Shown piece after piece: positions 1 through 12,128 of a stretch of 64,000 nucleotides of DNA. The number at the start of each line of letters is the position of its first letter. The first letter of the stretch is position 1. The DNA is from Cordia subcordata (taxonomy: Eukaryota > Streptophyta > Magnoliopsida > Boraginales > Cordiaceae): the NCBI GenBank assembly GCA_028554755.1, contig JAPTOF010000004.1:20454001-20518000 (forward strand), in the 5' to 3' direction. Below the pieces are notes generated by a model that made no database searches, was not told where the DNA came from, and saw nothing but the letters and a program-made list of their open reading frames with translations. Position numbers and translations under genes: made by a program.

Positions 1-435
1 CAAGCTTGCAAAATTATATATCATCTTCCAATTGATCTTTGAGCTATTCTTGCAATACCTTTGAGCTTTCAAGAGCACCATTTATTGCTATATTCTCTTT
101 TAAGAAGAAATTACAGATTCTCCATCATTTCTTATTCTTCTTGATTGTATACACACTTTGTGAGCTAAGAAATCTTGAGAGAGACATCCATTAAAGCTTG
201 TAAAAGTGTAGGGAAATCCTAAAGAGTGGGACTCTTTGGGTTCTTTGAAGTTTGGCTTCAAAGAGTTGTAAAAAATTTGTCTTTGCTTCTCCAAGATTTG
301 AAGAAGCATTTAGTGAATATTGTTGAAGTCCTAAAGGGAGCTTCCTTGGGCGGTGGATGCAGGCTTGGCCGAACAACCTTAAAATCGTTTGTCTTTTATT
401 GTTGACTAGTGTGCACTTTTGGTTGACTGATTGCA
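1..435 (+). repeat. LTR-like tail of an unidentified retroelement
   Basis: No credible protein is encoded here. Positions 343-405 read as a GGGCGGTGGATGCAGG stretch followed by GGCCGAACAACCTTAAAAT. This resembles the transcribed R/U5 part of many plant Ty1/copia LTRs, which carry a GTGGA-GTAGG...GACCGAAC...TATAAA pattern. The fragment enters from the left edge, so no terminal TG or target duplication can be seen. It could instead be a leader of the neighbouring hAT element. The short open frames in it look accidental. Confidence 0.35.
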
Positions 436-471
436 TTGGTTTGGGCTATAGAGTCAAACACTGTGAGTGTG

Positions 472-2486
472 AATAGTGAACATGATTTTGATATGAGTTT
501 AGATGATGATTTAAGAGAGGTGTTAGGAGAGGATATTGTTAATGCACCAATAGAAAATCCAACTGACACTTCTAGAAAATTCATTATAAAAAGGCCTCAA
601 CTTTAAACTTCTAAGTGTTGGACTTTTTTTGCTAAAATAGGTAAATTAGAGGATGGAAAGAAAGATTAGCTTGTAAAGGGGTTTATGCTGTTGGAGGTAG
701 AAGCCATAGAACTTCTAATTTAAACAAGCATATAGAAGTTTGTCCAATGCATGATCATGTAGATATTGGTTAGTTGCTTGTTGATACAGAAGGGAAGATA
801 CGGTCTAGAAAAATAAATTAGAGTGTTTTTTGTGAGAAACAAGCCATTGCTATGATCAAGTATAATTATCCTTTTGCAATGGCTAAGCACAATGGTCGCA
901 AGGATGTTCTTATTTATTTGAACCCGAAGTAAAATGTGTCTCTAGGAAACAACTAAACCTAATGTGTTGAAAATTTATAATAGAGAGAAAGCAAGATTTA
1001 GCTAAAGTTCTTGGTAGAATATTAATAGCTAATTTGTGGACTACTTGCACTAGTGAGGATTATCTTTGTGTTACTGCACATTATGTGGTTGATACTTAGC
1101 AATTAAATTGTAAGATTTTGTCATTTTATCATATGCCTCCTCCACATAGTGAGGTTGAGTTAGCCAAAAGATTTTTTCTTTATTGAGAGAATGGAGAATT
1201 GAAGACAAAATCTTTTTTATCACATTGGACAATATATCTGCCAGTGACAATATGCAAGATAGACTAATCAATGCACTCAAGTTGCAAAATAATTTGTTGT
1301 GTGATAGAGAATTCTTTCATGTAAGATGTTATGCCTATATCTTGAATCTTATTGTACAAGATGGTCTGAAATTTATAAGTGGTGCATTGCACAAAATCAA
1401 AGAAAGTGTCAAATATTTGTGTGGTATAGAAGGTCGAGTGAGAACTTTTCTTGAATGTTTGAAAACTGCTAAACTAGATGCTTCAAGTGGTCTTTCGTTA
1501 GATATGCCTATGCATTGGAATTCAACATATTTAATGCTTGAGAGTGTCCTTCAGTATTGTGCCGCCTTTTCTCATCTACAGTTTGTGGTAATCATTATAA
1601 GTATGGTCTATCAGATGAGGAATGGAAAAACGAGGAGAAAAAATATGTCAATTCTTGGAGCCTTTTGATGAAATCACTAATTTGTTCTTGGGTTCAACAT
1701 ATCAAACATCTAACTTGCATTTCATGAATGTGTGGCATATTCAATGTCTTTTGTTGAAGTACAAGTCATGTGGTGATTCTTTGCTTAGAAGCATGACAAC
1801 AAGCATAATGGAAAAGTTTGACAAATATTGGGAAGAATATAGTTTAGTGCTTTCATTTGGGATTGTGTTTAATCCTCACTTGAAGTTTGATATTCTTGGA
1901 TGGTATTTCACTAAGATAGACCCCCTCACTACTTTGGAAACAACATACCTTGTCAAGAACAAGTTGAAATAGTTGGTTCAAAAATATCAAAATAAGTCTT
2001 GCCATCAAGCTATGACGACATACCCATCATCATCACTGTCTATCAAAACTAGCAGTAGGTCATGGGCCTTTGGAAAAGCAAAAGACTTGTGATGTAAGTA
2101 TTTCTACAATTACCTTATTTTATTCCAATTGTAAATTTTGCTATGTTGCTTTTATGTTTGATTTATTTGAGAGGCAAAGTGTAGAGAGAAATGGCAAGAA
2201 TGAATTGGAATTGTACTTGGATGAGCCTAGACTTGATCGTAAGCTTTATGCAAATTTAGACGTGTTGGAGCATTGGAAGAAAAAGAAAAGTCAATATCCA
2301 CAACTTGCACTCATAGTTCATGATTTGTTCCGTATCCCTGTAACAATTGTTGCTTTAGAATCTTCTTTTAGTATAAGTACGAGAATTCTTAACAAATACA
2401 TGAGCTTTCTATTACCAAAAAATTTTGAAGCTTTGCATAGCATTACGAATTGGTTACAAGGTTTCAAATCAGGTAACATTTATTAG
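472..2486 (+). pseudogene. hAT transposase pseudogene (RICESLEEPER-like), main part
   Basis: This would have encoded a zinc-finger BED plus hAT transposase, the cut-and-paste enzyme of hAT elements. About 472-600 gives an acidic N-terminus (SLDDDLREVLGEDI). A BED finger follows at about 610-760 (CWTFFAKIG... then HRTSNLNKHIEVC), broken by a stop at 604 and a frameshift. The RNase H-like core is in pieces; 1183-1668 contains the stretch MPMHWNSTYLML. The C-terminal hAT dimerisation region is at 2200-2465 (YPQLALIVHDLFRIP, then ALESSFSISTRILN). A splice donor TCAG|GTAACA lies near 2473 and an acceptor GGGTAG|ATGAG near 2600; they lead into a final exon that Athila-1 splits. Several stops and frameshifts make it non-functional. 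Confidence 0.8.
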
Positions 2487-2627
2487 ATTAGCTTTTTATT
2501 AATCTTTTGTATTTTATTGTGGTTGTATTAGTTATAAGATTATATATGTGAAATTAGTATATAATTCTTTAATTTTTTTCCTCCTATTTTTTTTTTGGGT
2601 AGATGAGAAAGAAATTATGGATCATCT

Positions 2628-4560
2628 TGATGTTGTTTTAAAAACCCACAAGTGCACGGATCGGAAGTAGTGTAGTGTGTGCAAGAGTACGGGTATCGTC
2701 TCCTCAGGAAGGCCTCTAACTATGGTTTCTAAGTCCTATGTATCCTAGATTAACTACGTGTAGAAACAAAATTATTTTTTTTTATATTTTTTTCGAATTT
2801 TGAATTGAAGGGAACTCTAAACTATCCTATTAAAACTAAAGTGCATAAATTAAACTAAAAGCAAATGGAAAACAATGAGAAGAAAGCAACTGGGAACAAC
2901 AAGGGGAATTCAGTAATGGGAAATGGTCTAGGGTCGGATTCCTATGTTCGGCTAGTGATTGGACTAACTATGGACAGTAGGCAATCAATAGCTCTAATGC
3001 CTTAGTTTATTAGCTAGCCTTATTACCCTTAATTAAAGGTGCACTCCTATCTCTAAACGGGCCCTTTCTAGAGCATAGGTTTGTCCTACTAATTAAGGCT
3101 TTGCAACTATACCAACAACCTAAGTGATTGACTAATCCAAGTTGATTAAGGCACACCCATTAATTGTGTTTCAAACTAAGGATGGAACCAATTAATCTTA
3201 AGCCTATTCAAGCACAATTAGCAAATCTAGCAAGCGATAGATCATAGCTCACACATTAACAATGTTTCATGCCAAGCACAAGACCAATAATCATAAACAA
3301 TTTTAAAACAAGCATGCATAAACTCTCTTGGGACTTTCAACAAATACATAGACATGTTATATTAAAGTCATCAACAATTCTCCACAAGTTATGCAATCAT
3401 CATGCCTCACAAAATCCATAAAAATCAAAATCCAACACTAAGCCATAACATAATCCATAATCCAACCCTAGCCTAAAGTAATTAGTTCAACATGCTAAAA
3501 GAGAGGGCAAAACTGAAATTTAATATCAAAAATATCAATTCCATGTCCAAGAAATTAAATCTCAAGCTTAGAACCTCTTCCCGCTTCAATTTCGCTCAAA
3601 TTCAACTTCAAAAATCAATTTTCAGCAATGAAATCCAACTTGACAGCAACTTTTCTGCACCAATTATGCACCAATTTAGCTCTCTTTTTAGCCCAAAATA
3701 GCCCCAAAACCTGCAGAAATAAGCACACAAAAAGTGTATTTATAAAGCCCTAATTAGTGGAAAGCAAACTCAAAGAAAAGAACAAGCAAAATCTCTTGTT
3801 TCTGCAGTTTTTCGGACTAATTTCTGCATTTTTTCCTGCATAAAGGCTTGCTGGAATTTGCCTCTTTTCACCCCCAAATCAACCCTAAAAATTCCCCTTT
3901 TGAGTGTGAATGTGTGAGAGTATGTATGTGAGATTATGTGTGTGTTTGGTGCTGAAAAGAGGGACGAAAATAGGAAAAATTTGGGCTGCTGCAGCGCTTC
4001 TCTTTTTTTTCTTGTTCTTGACTGCTCTCTTTTTCTTCTCCTCAACTTGTTGATGAGTTGATATATATATATATATATGGGTGCTGTGTTTTTGTGCCCT
4101 AAAGAAAGAAAAGAAAAGGAAAAGGAAAAGTAGGGTTCAAGTCATTAGTTAATATAATACATAATATACTCTCTATTAGCTTATGTATTATAATATTCTA
4201 ACTTTGGCCTAAAACCCTAGAGCTTAATTAATTATGTCCTAAACTAATTTAGTGAACTCTAATTTAACTAACTAAAATTCCTAGAATCCTAATTCTAATT
4301 ATTTAATATATTAATTCTAATCTAACCGAGCTAACTTATAAATTTAATTTTCTAATTCCTAATTAATCAGAATTATTATATAAAAAAATGGAACTAGAAT
4401 AGAAAACGCATAAAACGATAAAAAAATGATACACCACACATAAACACTTAATGAGACCTAATAATCACTCAGAAGCTCAAAATAGACAAAATTAGCACCA
4501 AAACACGCACTCATACACACTCAAAATCATACAATTTACACTTCAAAAGCACACACATCA
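2628..4560 (-). repeat. Athila-1 3' LTR
   Basis: The LTR has TGATGTTG... at the left and ...ACACACATCA at the right. It is the downstream LTR because integrase lies to its right and the polypurine tract abuts 4561. It contains a TATAAATA box on the minus strand at 3737-3744, a (TA)n run near 4061-4078 that is shorter than in the other LTR, and T/A-rich tracts. Confidence 0.93.
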
Positions 4561-4598
4561 ACACCCTCAAACCTTCTCCTTGCTTGTCCCCAAGCAAG
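4561..4598 (-). other. Athila-1 polypurine tract next to 3' LTR
   Basis: On the minus strand this reads GGGGACAAGCAAGGAGAAGG, then TTTGAGGGTGT directly before the LTR start TGATGTG. That is the expected place of the plus-strand primer. The GACAAGCAAGG...TTTGRGGGTGT layout recurs beside the 3' LTRs of Athila-2 and Athila-3 and in a second internal copy in each element. Confidence 0.75.
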
Positions 4599-6128
4599 AT
4601 TACTCCTGAGCTTCTATCATAATGCTTAAAGGGTTGCAAAAGTATTGACTTACTATCTTGACGAATCTAAGGAGTATGAAGGGGTTATTCCTTGTCGTAA
4701 AAGGGATTTTCAAGCCTTTTTCAGATCCTCCTCTCAATCACATGGGTTCTTGCACCTCTCGGGAACTTACCAAGTAGTTAGAGCCATCACAAACCTAGGA
4801 TTCCAACTCACGCACCCGAGATGCTGATATTTCGTGCCCCCATCACTAACATGGCCTCCCAACATACACTTAGCCCAAAGATACAAGGAAAAGGGAGAAT
4901 TACATCACAATGGCTCACAATTGGCGTAAAAGCCTTATTTACGATACAACGGAACAACGTTCTCGGTGATTGGGGCCCCTGTGTAGCGAGCTTTCAACCA
5001 GCACATCCCAGCCACCTAAGGCTTGGGGTACTAGGGGAAGAAACCCCCCTCGGGCATACTAACTCAGGTTTCACCAACCACTTCAAACATAAAATCAAAG
5101 AAAGAGAACTAAACATGTGTCAAATTGACATTGTGTCTTTTGACACTTATTCAACAGACTTCATTCATTTTTTTTTTTGGCCATTTGGCTTTTTTTTGAT
5201 TTTTCACTATTTTTTTTCCATTTTTTTTTCATTTTTGCATTTTCCAATTTTTTTTGAATTTTTTTTTCAATGCATATCATCATCACAACGAAAAGAAAAA
5301 AAAAAGGCTATCGTACACTAAAAGAACCACGCAAGTAAGGGGACACTCTCATCAACAACCCTCCTAAAAACACTTTTTCCAACCAAGTTGTGGGGCAACT
5401 ACGAGGTGCATTCTTAGAAGTACTCACTCCCTACAGTTTTCAAAAAGATTCTCTTCAAAGTCCTAGTTCTCCCTCCATTCTATTCACTTTCTACAATACT
5501 ACCTCATCTTCGCCCATCAATTAAGTCAATCAACAAGAGCCAACTCTCCAATCAACAAAGAGATAAACGACTCTATGCACAAAAAATGGAAAAAAAAATT
5601 TTCACCATTTTGAGCAAAACCATGCAAATCTACCCTTTATGTCAAAGATGAAAAACAAAAAGAACTCCCACACCCCCAAACCTAAACTTTGCTTGTCCTC
5701 AAGCGAATTGCAATCAACCGTGCAAACAAACAAACAATAAAGCACACATACGGGAAGTGTAGAAAGGATAGAAAAATAAGGCCATGAGGATGGAAAGATA
5801 CAACCTTGTGTTCGTGTGACTTCACAAATGCCAATGAAATTCAAATCATCTACTAACCTGTTTCTCATCAATACTCAAACACTCAAAAAACACCCGAGAT
5901 TAGTAAACATATGCCATGCAAGTCCGCATTGGCATTACAAATAAGAACAAAGATGTATGCAAAAATTGAGACGGGGAATGCAAGGAATGGGAACAAAGCT
6001 CTAGCTATTAAAAGGAAAAGAAAACGACAAATACGTAAAAACAAAAGGAAAAGAACGAAATTACCAAAATCTGGGTTGCCTCCTAGTAGCGCTAACCATC
6101 ATGCCGTCAGTTAGGCAAGCTCCATTCA
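4599..6128 (-). other. Athila-1 3' non-coding region with internal polypurine-like copy
   Basis: No domain-bearing ORF lies between the integrase stop and the 3' LTR. Positions 5160-5270 form a T-rich plus-strand tract (A-rich in the element's RNA). A second polypurine-like motif lies at 5664-5704 (minus: GAGGACAAGCAAAG, then TTTGGGGGTGTGGGAGTT). It is homologous to the LTR-adjacent tract and is found at the same place in Athila-2 and Athila-3. No env-like gene is visible. Confidence 0.7.
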
Positions 6129-7460
6129 TTAAGTGTCATACGAAGGCTCCTGAAGCTCGATGGACTCTACTCTAGCCATGCTCGGGTCAAATGAATGCTT
6201 CAGGCACTGCCCATTCACAGTCAAAACTCGTCTGTCCTTTAAGTCTTTGATCTGTACTGCTCCAGAAGGGTAGGCTTCAATGACCTCATATGGACCATCC
6301 CATCGACTTCTTAATTTACCTGGAAAGAGCTTCAATCTAGAATTAAACAACCAAACTTTGTCAGTAGGAGAGAAAGATTTCCTAAGGATATGTCTATCAT
6401 GCATTTTCTTCATTCTCTCTTTATAAAGCTTGGCGTTCTCGTACGCCTCATATCTCATTTCCTCTAGCTCAGCTAAGTCAAGCTTCCTTTTCTCACATGC
6501 AGTAGACAAGTCAAAATTTAAAGCTTTAATAGCCCAATATGCTCTATGTTCTAACTCGACAGGTAGATGGCAGGCCTTCCCATACACTAACCTATATGGA
6601 GACATACCTATAGGGGTCTTATACGCAGTACGGTAGGCCCACAATGCATCACTCAATCTACAAGACAAATCTTTCCTATCAGGCCTAACCATTTTTTCTG
6701 GAATAGACTTGACCTCCCTATTTGAAACTTCAACCTGTCCACTTGTCTGAGGGTGATACGGGGTAGCAATCTTATGAGTGACTGAATATTTTCTGAGTAA
6801 AGCCTCAAGTGTCCTATGGCAAAAGTGCTTTCCTCCATCACTGATCAAGACTCGTGGTACCCTAAACCTAGAAAACATGTGTTCTCAAATGAATTTCAAC
6901 ACAACCTTGTGGTCATTGGTTCGGGTAGGAATCGCCTCAACCCACTTGGACACATAGTCAACAGCCATTAAGATATATAGATACCCAAAGGAAGATGGGA
7001 ATAGACCCATGAAATCAATTCTCCAAACATCAAAAAGTTCACACACAAGAATAGGGGAAAGAGGCATCATATTTCTCCTAGAAATAGACCCAGTTTTTTG
7101 ACATCTAACACACTTTTTACTAAATTCGTGGGCATCTCTAAAGAGTATGGGCCAAAAGAATCCACTTTGCAAGACTTTAGCTGCAGTTTTCTTTCCTCCA
7201 AAGTGACCTCCACACGCCTCACCATGACACATATTCAAAATACTTTCAAACTCGCTCTCCGGAACACACCTACGAATTACCTGATCCGCACACACCTTAA
7301 AGAGATAAGGATCTTCCCAAAAGAAATGCTTAACCTGCGAATAAAACCTATCCTTTTCTCTCTTCTCCCAATGAGGTGGCAACTGACTTGTGACAACATA
7401 ATTTACTATATGCGCATACCAAGGTGTGTGATGTGAGACAACAAACAATTGTTCATCCGG
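6129..7460 (-). pseudogene. Athila-1 integrase pseudogene
   Basis: This is the C-terminal part of pol, inserting cDNA into host DNA. The N-terminal HHCC zinc region is visible ([19 protein letters not shown], then CVRCQK). The DDE core follows, with [17 protein letters not shown] and the Athila-typical [15 protein letters not shown]. Next come [20 protein letters not shown] and a C-terminal region ([19 protein letters not shown]) ending at the natural stop near 6129. An in-frame stop near 6885, just before the ISDGG part, splits the frame. Order relative to RNase H and the 3' LTR is normal. Confidence 0.9.
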
Positions 7461-7499
7461 AAGAGACTCACGAAAAGGGATGGAATCACTAGGGGACTC

Positions 7500-7958
7500 A
7501 TGAATAAGACGGGACAAATGATCAGCAACAGAATTCTCACTACCCTTTTTATCTCTAATCTCTATATCAAATTCCTGCAAAAGGAGCATCCATCTAATCA
7601 AACGGGGTTTAGATTCACGCTTAGACAATAGATACCTCAAAGCCGCATGATCGGTGTAAACTATGACCTTAGACCCCATAATGTATGATCGAAACTTATC
7701 AAGGGAGAACACTACTACTAGAAGCTCTTTTTCTGTAGTAGTGTAATTTTTCTAAGCCTCATCTAGAGTCTTACTAGCATAATAGATCACATGAGGCAAC
7801 TTATCCTTACGTTGTCCTAATACAGCTCCTATGGAAAAATCTGATGCATCACACATAATCTCAAAAGGAAGACTGTAATTAGGCGGTTGGATAATAGGGG
7901 AAGAGGAAAGCAAGGATTTAAGCCTATCAAAAGCTCTAATGCACTCTTCATCAAACAC
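7500..7958 (-). pseudogene. Athila-1 RNase H pseudogene
   Basis: This segment would degrade the RNA strand during reverse transcription. It contains [41 protein letters not shown] and the distal DHLSRL, as in Ty3/gypsy RNase H. A stop at 7752-7754 (LDEA*KNYT, where Athila-3 has glutamine) interrupts it, and a frameshift separates it from RT. The glutamine-to-stop change is consistent with a C-to-T transition. Confidence 0.88.
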
Positions 7959-8058
7959 AAATGAAACATTTGCGCTAAGAGCCTAGACAATGGACGGGAA
8001 ATTTAGCTAAAATCCTTAATAAACCTACGATAGAAACCTGCATGGCCAAGGAAAGATC

Positions 8059-8772
8059 TCACATCCTTAACAGTCTTAGGAACGGCAATTTCTTTATAAG
8101 CTCTACCTTGGCTGGGTCAACTTGGATACCATCAGAAGACACTACATGACCCAAGACTATTCCTCTCTGCACCATAAAATGTGATTTCTCCCAACTCAGC
8201 ACAAGATTTATCTTAATACAACGGTCCAGCACTAAAGACAGGTGACTAAGGCATTCATTAAAATTCACACCAAAGACTGAGAAATCATCCATGAAAATTT
8301 CGAAGTGCCTCTCTATCATATCACTAAATATAACCATCATACACCTTTGAAAAGTGGCAAGTGCATTGCAAAGACCGAACGGCATTCTCCTATAAGCAAA
8401 TGTACCATAAGGGCAAGTGAACGTAGTTTTCTCCTGATCCTGGGGAAACACGGGGATTTGATTGTATCCCGAATACCCATCTAAAAAGCAGTAATAACCG
8501 TGACCAGCTACTCTATCCAAAATTTGGTCAAGAAAAGGTAATGGGAAGTGATCTTTTCTAGTCCTCGAGTTGAGCTTCCTATAATCTATGCACATTCTCC
8601 AACCCGTAGGGATTCGTATAGGAACTAGCTCACCCTTATTATTCTCTACCACCGCGATCCTAGATTTTTTTGGTATTACCTGAACAGGACTAACCCACTC
8701 GCTATCAGAGATCGGATAAATGATTCCTGCATCTAAGAGCTTAATAACCTCCTTTCTCACAACTTCACTCAT
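8059..8772 (-). pseudogene. Athila-1 reverse transcriptase pseudogene
   Basis: This is a Ty3/gypsy RT core. Motifs in order: [20 protein letters not shown], then [13 protein letters not shown], then [20 protein letters not shown], then the catalytic [11 protein letters not shown], then the thumb-side [18 protein letters not shown]. The polymerase aspartates (FMDD) are intact. A stop sits just upstream of the first methionine (EMQR*LNPHM), and the frame shifts after the thumb region (about 8060). Closely matches the RT of Athila-3. Confidence 0.93.
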
Positions 8773-8885
8773 ATGTGGATTAAGTCATCTTTGCATCTCA
8801 CAAGAAGGTACTGCACCTTCTTCTAGATAAATCCTATGCATACAAACCGAAGGGTCTACACCTTTTAAATCACCAATCGTCCACC

Positions 8886-9919
8886 CTATGGCCTCTTATA
8901 ATTTCGAAGAACTCCTAGAAGACGCTCCTCATTCTTACTCGACAAATCAGATGCTATAATCACTGGAAGGGTCTCATCAGGTCCTAAGAATGCATACTTC
9001 AAGTGCTCAAGGAAGGGTTTAAGCTCCAAAGATAGGGAAGACTCAACCGTAAAGGGATTACTAGACACTTCTAAGGGAAGACACTCGGATTGACTAACCT
9101 TAATCAATTTCTCAGGCCTAGAGTCAACAGAAGTGGACGTGGAAGCAACATACTTGCTAACAAATGACTTAGAATCAAACTGCTCTAAGATGACCTCAAG
9201 CTCAGCTAACTCATCCTCAACAAACATCTCGCAGGCATGCTCTCTACGCATGGAACTATAATATCAATAGCAAAACACTCCACCTCATCATCCATACCTA
9301 TACTCGCTCTATTCGCTGCCTCCGCGACTCTCATAGTGGCCTTCAGATTCCCAAACTTAATCTCTAGTAACCCTGACTTACAATGAATGACTGCATCAGC
9401 TGTAGCTAAGAAGGGGCATCCTAAGAGAATAGGTGTAGAGTACTTAGTGTCATGGCCAGAATCCATATCTAAGACAATGAAATCAACTGGATACACAAAC
9501 TCTCCAACCTAAACCATGACATTCTCTACTATACCTCGCGGTCTCCGCTCGGATCTATCAGCTAACTATAAAGTGACATACGTGGGAGATAACTCCCTCA
9601 AACCTAGACGCTGGTAGACTGAGTAGGGAATCAGATTTATGCTAGACCCTAAATCTAAAAGTGCACGATCAATCGAGGTCTTTCTAATGCAACATGAAAT
9701 AGTGAAAGCTCTTAGGTCTTTCAACTTGGGTGGAATGCCCGAAGTGCAAATACTACTCACTTTTTCAGTGAGCTTCACTATTTTTGACATGTGGGAATTG
9801 TTTCGCTTTCGTGTGCATAGATCTTTGAAGAATTTCGTGTAAGCAGGAATAGACACAATAGCATCAACTAGAGGAAGATTCACCTTAAGGTCTTTCAAGT
9901 GCTCTAAGATCTTATTCAT
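8886..9919 (-). pseudogene. Athila-1 protease and linker to RT, pseudogene
   Basis: The retropepsin-like protease is recognised by ALLDLGSSINLIPYSVYQRLG, the Athila form of the aspartic D-x-G motif, and by the flanking LKDLKVNLPLVDAI and FIVLDMDSGHD...PILLGCPFLATADAVI. The upstream part shares the gag reading frame, as expected of a gag-pro-pol polyprotein. After about 9240 the coding moves to another frame (8886-9251, ending PFLEHLKYAFLGPDETLPVI before RT). Stops occur between 9496 and 9566. Confidence 0.85.
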
Positions 9920-10000
9920 CCTAGTGTCTTCAACAGATCTGGGCTTCTCTAGCGCGGCTAGAAAAGGTGCTTTAGGGATGACATCACTAGATTCTACGGA

Positions 10001-11830
10001 CTACTTCCCTTCCCTATGTGGAAGGGTACTAATCTCCTCTTTCTTTCTAGTGGTCTCCTCTCTCTCATGGTCCCTAACCTCACTAGGCTCTATAGGAACA
10101 CTAGGTGCAGACTCAATTGAATTTTCCTTCTCTCTCACCCCATTGTCAATGACTTTACCACTCTTAAGTGTAGTAACTGCTTTCGCCTGTGCATGAGTGG
10201 TGTAAGATGGATTAGAGGAAGAACTGGATTGACCTCTAGGGTTCACCTCAGGCTGGGCAGGCAATTTGCCTAGCTCTCTAGCACTCAACTGACTATCTAA
10301 CTGACCTAACTGGGCATCCATCTTAGCCATGTACTGCTGTTGTGACTGAAACATCTGTAATAAAAGATCAAACTTATCGTCGCTACTAGGCTAGCTAGAG
10401 AATGGTGCAGGAAGTGAAGGTATAGACTGAGTGGGAAGAGCGGGAACAGATAGGCGCTGGTCCTGTGGGGCACCAGGAAGTTTAAATGGATTTACGTGAT
10501 AAAAACCTGGTGGATTTGACTGAGCAGGACGCGGTCACTGCTGGAATGGGACCTGGGGCTGGGGAGACTCAAAGTGATTATTACGCCAAGAAAACTTAGG
10601 GTTATCCCTCCACCCCAGATTATATGTGTTCAAGTAAGGGTTATACTCTCGTGAGTACCCCTGTGTAGCATGAACTTGCTCCTGAATGAATTCTGGAAAC
10701 TGTGGTGCTAATGGGCTAGCTATGGTCTCATGGGACAACTCAGAACATAAGGCACACACCTTAACAACCGAAGGAGAAGACGACGATACTAGCGAATTAG
10801 CCCTACAACCAGGTGTAGGTGTTAGACCTAAAGAAATCAATTGGTCAAGCTTATGGGTCAATGCTTCCACCTTAGCAGGAAGATCATGGGATGTGCCTAC
10901 TTCATTAACCCTTCTCCTAGGATTACTCCTACTCGACCTATCCAACGCCATATTCTAAAAAGAATCCTCAGTAACACGCTCCAAAATCCCCTAAGCATCA
11001 CTAGGTCTCAAATTATAGAATCCCCCACCCGACATGGCATTCACTATCATATGTTGGGACTCGGTAAGACCCCAAAAGAAGTAATGCAGAAGATTGTGGG
11101 TACTGTACCCATGATGTGGACACTGACGCAATAAATCATTATACCTCTCCCACGTTTCGTGGAAAGATTCAAACTTGTGCTGAGAGAAGGTCATAATCGA
11201 AGCTCGAAGATCAGCGGTCTTAGCCATGAGATAAAACCTTTGATAGAATCGGGACTGGAGCTCATCCCAAGATGTAATGGCTTCATCGGGCAAGGATTGA
11301 AGCCATTGTTTGGCTTTATCCTTGACGGAGAAAGGGAAAAGTCTAAGCCTAATATTCTCCTGAGACACATTTGGAAAATTGAAAGTAGAACAAATCTCCA
11401 CAAAATCAGTGACATGAGTTAGGGGACTCTCATTACTCCTACCATAGAAAGATGGGAGCATAGCTAATATCCCATGCTTAATCTCAAAACTCGCCTCCCC
11501 CAAACCAGGCGGATGGATGACCATATTCGGCTCAAAGGCATGAGGAAGGAAGTATTGCCTAAGGGTCATGTCATCGGCTACTTGACGTGGATTCAGGAGC
11601 CTAGGAAGCTCAACATTCTTATTACGTGGAACAACAGGAGGCGAAAAATGAGGAGGAGGAGGAGGATTATCATTCCCATTATGGGGAACAAGAGGAGGGA
11701 GATCATTTCTATTTTCTGCCATTCCACCTAGATTGCATTCTAAGTTCCTAAGATGACGGTGAATTCTCTGTGGTTTAGGATTAAAAGGAACTAAGTTAGG
11801 TCTAAGTGAACGTCTACCAAGCATGCACAA
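10001..11830 (-). pseudogene. Athila-1 gag pseudogene
   Basis: This is the capsid/nucleocapsid precursor. The start near 11830 (MCMLGRRSLRPN, or the internal MLGRR) follows the leader. The retrotransposon gag core runs from TLRQYFLPHAFEPN through ISFN-type helices (FPNVSQENIRLRLFPFSVKD, WLQSLPDEAITSWDELQSRF) to about 11180. A nucleocapsid knuckle CALCSELSHETIAS follows, where the last cysteine of CX2CX4HX4C is serine; Athila-3 keeps it. The frame is continuous but has four stops: at 10991, 10955, 10535 and 10391. Against Athila-3 these read as W, Q, R and Q codons changed by G-to-A or C-to-T. Confidence 0.88.
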
Positions 11831-12105
11831 AAAGAAACAAAATCTCCTTCAAACTCTTCAACCCCCGAAACTACAATTTCAACCTAAATCTACAGCACAG
11901 AAACCACAAGTCCTAAAAACTACAAAAGAAAAATAACACTAAATAGAAATGCTAAATCAAACAAAACACAATGTAAAAACAAAATAAAAATTATCATGGA
12001 AATAAAAAAGAACAACAAAAACTAAGACTAATACTACAAAAATAATAAAAATACCAAAGCAAGTAACCAACTAGAACACACAAATCAAAGATACCAACTG
12101 TGCTT
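11831..12105 (-). other. Athila-1 untranslated leader between primer site and gag
   Basis: This is A-rich (plus strand) leader between the primer-binding site and the gag start; on the minus strand it is U/T-rich in the element's RNA. It has no credible ORF. It is the natural place of packaging signals, but no specific one can be seen. Confidence 0.6.
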
Positions 12106-12122
12106 CCCCAGCAACGGCGCCA
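12106..12122 (-). other. Athila-1 primer-binding site, tRNA-Asp type
   Basis: The minus strand reads TGGCGCCGTTGCTGGGG, six bases inside the 5' LTR. It is complementary to the 3' end of plant tRNA-Asp(GTC), ending CCCCGGCAACGGCGCCA, with one mismatch. A tRNA-Asp primer is usual for Athila elements. The position confirms that 12129-14114 is the 5' LTR. Confidence 0.88.
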
Positions 12123-12128
12123 AAAACT

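Noticed and set aside
1..472. Left inverted terminus of the hAT transposon
   Set aside because: No TAGAGATGGCAAA-like sequence is found; the left end is either outside the window or lost.
4599..6128. Possible env-like ORF downstream of Athila-1 integrase
   Set aside because: Some Athila elements carry one, but only short frames without membrane or signal features are present here and in the other two copies.
7098..7436. Plus-strand frame of 112 codons inside Athila-1
   Set aside because: Antisense to the integrase/RNase H coding, which has clear motifs on the minus strand.
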